A stretch of 64,000 nt of DNA from positions 51,166 to 115,165 of the forward strand of contig JAIBBN010000010.1 in the NCBI GenBank assembly GCA_019694655.1, in the 5' to 3' direction. This document shows positions 59,998 to 64,000 of the stretch, in pieces. This DNA comes from Leptospirales bacterium. GTDB lineage: Bacteria; Spirochaetota; Leptospiria; Leptospirales; Leptonemataceae. A program made the translations under genes and the position numbers. A model generated the notes under the pieces. That model ran no database searches. It was not told the DNA's origin and was given only the letters and a program-made list of their open reading frames with translations. Within the stretch, counting starts at the first letter, position 1. Every line of letters starts with the position of its first letter.

Positions 59998-62900
59998 CTA
60001 CTTCAGCAGCGCCGCCAGCTCCTCACGTGAGATGCCAGAATCTGTGGACTGCACCCCTGAAAGCGTTGCTTCGAACAGCGCCCGCTTTTTTCCCTGCAAT
60101 GCAATTACGCGCTCCTCCACCGAGCCCCTGGAGACCATTTTGTAGATCATCACCGGACGCGTCTGGCCAATGCGATGGGCGCGATCGGAGGCCTGATTTT
60201 CCGCCGCCGGATTCCACCAGGGGTCCAGATGAATCACAGTGTCGGCGCGGTTCAAAGTCAGGGCGACGCCGCCGGCGCGCAGACTGATCAAAAAGAATTT
60301 TCTTTCGCCTCCCTGAAATGCGGCAACCTGTTTGGCGCGCGACTTTGCCGCAGTATTGCCGTCGATACGGAAAACGCTGTGACCGAGGCCGGCCAGCGCT
60401 CGCTGGACTACATCCAGCATGTCCGTGAATTGACTGAAAATCAGAACGCCCGAAGTTGTTTCGGCAAGCTCCTCGGCAATTTCCAGTAGATGTGCCACTT
60501 TTCCCGATTGTTCCAGCGTACAGCGCGCCGCATCGTGAAGATCGGGGTGACAGGCGATGCGTCGCAAGCGCATCAGATGCGGCAAGAGTCGCATGAGATA
60601 GTCCTGCCCGGCGGAGGCCAGCTCTTCCTGTGCTGCGCGGCGATACTCTTCATAGATGGAAGCCTGACGATCGTGCATCGGCAGAACCAGAATGCTTTCC
60701 GTCTTAGGCGGAAGATCGCGCAGAACCTGATCCTTGGAGCGCCGTAGCATGAAAGCATTCAGGCGCTGGTGCAGCCAGCCAAGCTCCTCTTGATCGAGTC
60801 CGACGCCCTGTTCCCCTTTCATCCGGGCCAGAAAGGAGCGCCGGGCGCCCAGAATGCCGGGGAAGCACAGATCGGAAAGCGACCACAATTCGCCCAGATG
60901 GTTCTCCAGCGGCGTGCCGGTCAGACAGAAGATGCTCTCGGCCTTCAGCGAGCGCACGGCCCGCGAAGCCTGTGAACTCTGGTTCTTCAGATTCTGAGCT
61001 TCGTCAATCACGATCGCTTGAAACTTAAACGTTTTAAAATCTTCAATATCACGTAGCAAAACGCCGAAGGAAGTAACAATGACGCCTTTGCTGGCAAGCC
61101 TTTGATTCTTGCGCTCGCTGCCATGCCAGACAGACAACGGCAAATGCGGACAGAAGCGCTGCGCCTCGCTGCTCCAGACGCCAAGAGCCGCCACCGGGGC
61201 AACGATCAGGACGGGCCCTTTGCTTCCACGCGCCGCAAGCGCCGATAGAAAATACAACGCCTGAATTGTTTTGCCGAGACCCATGTCGTCGGCCAGAATG
61301 CCGCCCATCCCGCGGGAAAAGAGTCGGAACAGGAACTTCGCTCCATCCAGCTGATAGGAACGCAACGTCCCCAAAAATTCCGGCTGTTTTTCGATGGCGA
61401 GATCTTCGTCTGGCGCCCCATTCCAGCGTTTCAACAGAGAGGCGGCCTTGCCCCTGGCGCGCAGACTTGCTTCCAGCTCCAGTGCGCGCAGATTTCCGGC
61501 ATTGATGTTGGATACGCCGCCATCGACGCGAAGATTCAGACCCAGCCCAGACAGCGTTCGACTCAGTTTTTCGAGGCCAATGTCTTCCAGACGAAGCCAG
61601 CGACCATCCGCTGTCCGCCAGAAACTCTGACCGGCGCGCCACGCCTGGAAGAGCTGCTTGCGCTGCAGAGCGTCCACACCAGGAATTTCGACCTGTCCCT
61701 CGAACCAGTTTTCGCCCGATCCTTCGTTCACTACAAGAAATGCGCGCGGCGGACTTGCAGCCAGCAACATCAGATCGGGGTGAATGAGCACTGGAATATT
61801 TGCTTCGCGCAAGGCAGGCAGGATTTGCCGGAAAAGTGCAGCAACTTTGCGGGCGCCGTAGACGGCTTGCGGATTACGCTGGGGAAGTCGGAGCGGGAAG
61901 TTTCTCCGGAAAAACTGCGCCTCCTTTCTGGGCGAGCGGCGAACAGCGGCATCTTCGCCCAACCAGAAGCGATCCTCGCCGCGTCGCAGCGGCGTCGCCG
62001 GAACGATGACAAATTGCGACCCAGTAGGCTTTCTTTTTCTGGATTCCTTCTGCAACTCCTGCTCTTCGCCGAGGGCAAGAGCCAGATGCCGCTTCGACTT
62101 TGCGTATACGAAAACGCGGCGCACGACCACCTGCAAACCCTCGTCAGGCGCTGGCAGTAATTCGACGGCCTGCTCCGGTCCGACGCCGTAAACTGGCGGC
62201 AGCTCGTCGACTCCCTGGATTCCTGCTGCGCGAAGTAAATCCTGGTTGGCATAGATCTCAAAGAGAGAAAGTCCTCTGGTAAAATACATTTCCTGCTGCA
62301 ACTTTGGTATTTGCAGATAGTACAAGTCTTGCAACTTTCCGCCCAGTTGCAAGATCGGGCTGTAATCGGCCGCCTGCGAGGCGTCCTGGTTCGGGCAGTA
62401 AAACTGGCCTGTCGCCTTCAGCCTCCCTTTCCCAAGCTCTGAATTTGAGACAAACGCGTGGATCGCCAGACGCCGGCTATCTTCGCTCCGCACCAACCTC
62501 ATCGACACGGGAAGCGCGCCGCGAAATTGTGCGCGGGCGCCATCAGGCAAGAACAGCGCCGGCCTTTCCTTTTGCACGGTCTGCAAATAGGCGTCCATGA
62601 ATTGGTCGGCGCTGAGCTCGCCGTCGAAAAGATGCGGGGCCACGCTGGCCAGGAACTGGGACCGCTCTAACAGCAGATGATACTCTGGATCGTATTCGGT
62701 GAGCAGCGGCGCCGCTCCGCGCGGCTTCAAAATGCGAAGATAAAAGCTGCGCCAGTCAGGCTGGATCTGCGCCGCAATCTTGCCGGGCGAGGCCTGGGCG
62801 CGCGAGGGCGGCTTGCTCCGCGCGGGCGATTCCATTTCGACGGACAATTTCAGTGCTTGGAAGGCGGCTGCGGCCAGATGTTTGCAGAGCGAGCTGGCCG

Positions 62901-63114
62901 GACAGTCGCACTCTGCGCGCATTTGGTCCAGATTGAAGCGGACTGCGTAGGGCCATTCTCCCTGTACTCTTGCAGTCAATATCTCGTTTCGCAGGCGCAG
63001 CTCCTGTACGCGCCCCTCCCGCTGGTAGCGCAGGCCCTTTTCACGTACGGCGGCGCTGCAGGAACTGAGCAGCGAAAGTATCCTGGCCTTATCTGCGGAG
63101 GTCAGTTGATTCAT
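59998..63114 (-). CDS. SNF2-family helicase with N-terminal SWIM zinc finger
   Basis: A 1038-residue ATPase from the ATG at 63114. The N-terminal SWIM finger is CDCPASSLCKHLAAA (Cys69, Cys71, Cys77, His79). The SNF2 ATPase starts at about residue 590: motif I DDMGLGKTIQAL, motif II IDEAQNLKN, motif III LTGTPLENHLGELWSL, and the C-terminal lobe with LIFSQFTDMLDVV, LISLRAGGVALTLNRADTV, DPWWNPAAENQASDRAHRIGQ. It moves along double-stranded DNA and remodels bound proteins, probably in repair or transcription. The length is normal for the bacterial SWIM-SNF2 type. Confidence 0.93.
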   Translation of the reverse strand: MNQLTSADKARILSLLSSCSAAVREKGLRYQREGRVQELRLRNEILTARVQGEWPYAVRFNLDQMRAECDCPASSLCKHLAAAAFQALKLSVEMESPARSKPPSRAQASPGKIAAQIQPDWRSFYLRILKPRGAAPLLTEYDPEYHLLLERSQFLASVAPHLFDGELSADQFMDAYLQTVQKERPALFLPDGARAQFRGALPVSMRLVRSEDSRRLAIHAFVSNSELGKGRLKATGQFYCPNQDASQAADYSPILQLGGKLQDLYYLQIPKLQQEMYFTRGLSLFEIYANQDLLRAAGIQGVDELPPVYGVGPEQAVELLPAPDEGLQVVVRRVFVYAKSKRHLALALGEEQELQKESRKRKPTGSQFVIVPATPLRRGEDRFWLGEDAAVRRSPRKEAQFFRRNFPLRLPQRNPQAVYGARKVAALFRQILPALREANIPVLIHPDLMLLAASPPRAFLVVNEGSGENWFEGQVEIPGVDALQRKQLFQAWRAGQSFWRTADGRWLRLEDIGLEKLSRTLSGLGLNLRVDGGVSNINAGNLRALELEASLRARGKAASLLKRWNGAPDEDLAIEKQPEFLGTLRSYQLDGAKFLFRLFSRGMGGILADDMGLGKTIQALYFLSALAARGSKGPVLIVAPVAALGVWSSEAQRFCPHLPLSVWHGSERKNQRLASKGVIVTSFGVLLRDIEDFKTFKFQAIVIDEAQNLKNQSSQASRAVRSLKAESIFCLTGTPLENHLGELWSLSDLCFPGILGARRSFLARMKGEQGVGLDQEELGWLHQRLNAFMLRRSKDQVLRDLPPKTESILVLPMHDRQASIYEEYRRAAQEELASAGQDYLMRLLPHLMRLRRIACHPDLHDAARCTLEQSGKVAHLLEIAEELAETTSGVLIFSQFTDMLDVVQRALAGLGHSVFRIDGNTAAKSRAKQVAAFQGGERKFFLISLRAGGVALTLNRADTVIHLDPWWNPAAENQASDRAHRIGQTRPVMIYKMVSRGSVEERVIALQGKKRALFEATLSGVQSTDSGISREELAALLK

Positions 63115-63527
63115 GAAAGCTGAATAGACTTGTATCAAGCGGCAGTTCTTGGTTCCTGCGCCCGCATCCACGGAGGCTGAAAGGCCCGTGAGTCTCTCGT
63201 GTGCCTCCGGCCAACAAGCGCACGATTGTACAGAGAGACAGCGATATCTTTATCCTTAAAATCATCCAGTAAATACTGCCTCTTCGGTCAGCGGCCGGAG
63301 CGCCGCCTGGAAAGGCCAGCCAAATAGAAAGGTACGAATAGGCCTTGCCTTTCGGCATATCCCGGACGCGGCGGAAAAATTCAGTTTCAGTGAACTGAGC
63401 CGGCCATTCCAGGTTTACAGTTGGCCGTGGGTCACACTTCCATCGTCGAGCAAGAGAAAGATGGCGGCTGCAGGGCGACGCTCAAAGCCACGGTCGGCAT
63501 TGGTCCGGCGTCCAAGGGAAAAGAAAG
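63115..63527. other. 413-base region between divergent genes
   Basis: No open frame with a credible start. It must hold the promoters of the SNF2 gene (minus) and of the gene at 63528 (plus). One short inverted repeat, TCAGTT-N6-AACTGA (63381-63398), is visible. Nothing else stands out. Confidence 0.5.
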
Positions 63528-64000
63528 ATGAGCAATGAAGGCTGGCAATTTGCAGCGCGGTTTCGAAAAGGCGCCTTTGGCTGGAGAAGCGACCTGCCCA
63601 TTCAGCGCATCAAAGAAGCTGTGAAAGAAATCAAAGCGGCCGCAAAGTCCGAGCCGGTGGCAGCAGCGGAGGGCGCCGTGCTCTTTCTCGAAAAGGTTTC
63701 GCCAGCCATCGCCAATGTCGATAGTTCATCCGGCGCGATTGGCGGCGAAGTCAACCACGCAGTTGAAGAGCTGGCCGCAATCATTGCAAGGGCGCCCGCC
63801 GATGATCAAGTCCGCCAGAGTTGGCTGGAGCGCCTGGATAGGGCCTACGTTGAAGATCAGATCCCATATCTGGAAACCATCGGCGAAGTATTTGGCGAGA
63901 TTTGCCAGAGCGTCGACCTGGCCAATCGCTGGGCCGCAAATCTGAGCGCAGCTGTCGCCGCAGAAATGGCCGGCCATCGCAACTTCAGCAAGCATGCCTT
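63528..64000 (+). CDS. Unknown protein, cut off by the window edge
   Basis: An open frame from ATG at 63528 to the right edge (157 complete codons). AAGGGA lies nine bases upstream. The sequence begins MSNEGWQFAARFRKGAFGWR, continues PIQRIKEAVKEIKAAA and GAVLFLEKVSPAI, then helical segments with WLERLDRAYVEDQIPYLE. It reads as a soluble helical-repeat protein of an uncharacterised conserved family that I remember seeing only as 'hypothetical'. The C-terminus is missing, so function cannot be judged. Confidence 0.85.
   Translation, partial: MSNEGWQFAARFRKGAFGWRSDLPIQRIKEAVKEIKAAAKSEPVAAAEGAVLFLEKVSPAIANVDSSSGAIGGEVNHAVEELAAIIARAPADDQVRQSWLERLDRAYVEDQIPYLETIGEVFGEICQSVDLANRWAANLSAAVAAEMAGHRNFSKHA

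Noticed and set aside
1..64000. tRNA, rRNA, CRISPR arrays, insertion sequences or prophage
   Set aside because: None found on reading: no transposase or integrase motifs, no regularly spaced direct repeats, no tRNA-like cloverleaf noticed. A covariance-model scan was not possible here.

Overview
This is a gene-dense, GC-rich window (about 64 protein genes, no rRNA, tRNA, CRISPR array or insertion sequence seen) from the chromosome of a Gram-negative bacterium. It has an outer-membrane OmpA-type protein, many exported proteins and lipoproteins with loose Ala/Ser/Cys lipoboxes, and frequent GTG/TTG starts. An exact TTTG-N5-CAAA box, the LexA site described for Leptospira, lies in front of a DNA-repair operon. 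Together with several lineage-style unknown proteins, this points to a spirochaete of the Leptospirales. The assignment is an inference of moderate confidence. Genes are packed in short operons with 1-4 base stop/start overlaps.

Layout. 1-604: truncated hemA. 0.7-8.4 kb: small metabolism, membrane and regulator genes (drug/metabolite exporter, PHB-depolymerase-like esterase, FMN reductase, CPBP protease, DsrE, AraC, LOG-like). 8.6-11.2 kb: exported beta-helix protein plus diheme cytochrome pair. 11.3-13.7 kb: LigB / AMMECR1 / AmrS radical-SAM operon. 13.8-20.3 kb: RCC1-repeat lipoprotein, a TetR-hydrolase operon with twin operators, MATE, aldo/keto reductase and MFS. 20.4-23.8 kb: a LexA-boxed operon of a RecA-like protein without a Walker A motif, a small protein and a divergent family-B DNA polymerase. 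23.8-31.1 kb: MarR/methyltransferase pair, a large unknown, HerA-like ATPase and metallophosphoesterase. 31.2-35.5 kb: Att-like ABC transporter with lipocalin-like partner. 35.5-35.75 kb: a strongly folded intergenic region whose last 60 bp recur at 45.94 kb. 35.75-45.9 kb: GHMP kinase, riboflavin synthase, SRPBCC + tandem ACT pair, GT39, Hsp33 and a DUF4015-type glycosidase. 46.0-51.5 kb: cell-envelope genes. 51.5-54.3 kb: a Cpx-like system (Spy/CpxP-like lipoprotein, response regulator, histidine kinase) with an exact GTAAA-N5-GTAAA site. 54.4-64.0 kb: second CPBP protease, a dienelactone-hydrolase-like protein that lost its serine, HxlR/SnoaL pair, AAA-DUF4143 ATPase, metallo-beta-lactamase fold protein, SWIM-SNF2 helicase and a truncated unknown.

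The most interesting parts are: (1) the SOS-boxed RecA-like/PolB operon, which looks like an independent counterpart of ImuA-ImuB-DnaE2 or of E. coli Pol II; (2) a repeated three-hairpin element in front of two unrelated genes, with base changes that mostly respect pairing; and (3) four regulator genes each sitting next to recognisable palindromic or direct-repeat operators (TetR, MarR, HxlR, CpxR-like). Functions come from reading protein motifs by eye; no database search was run.
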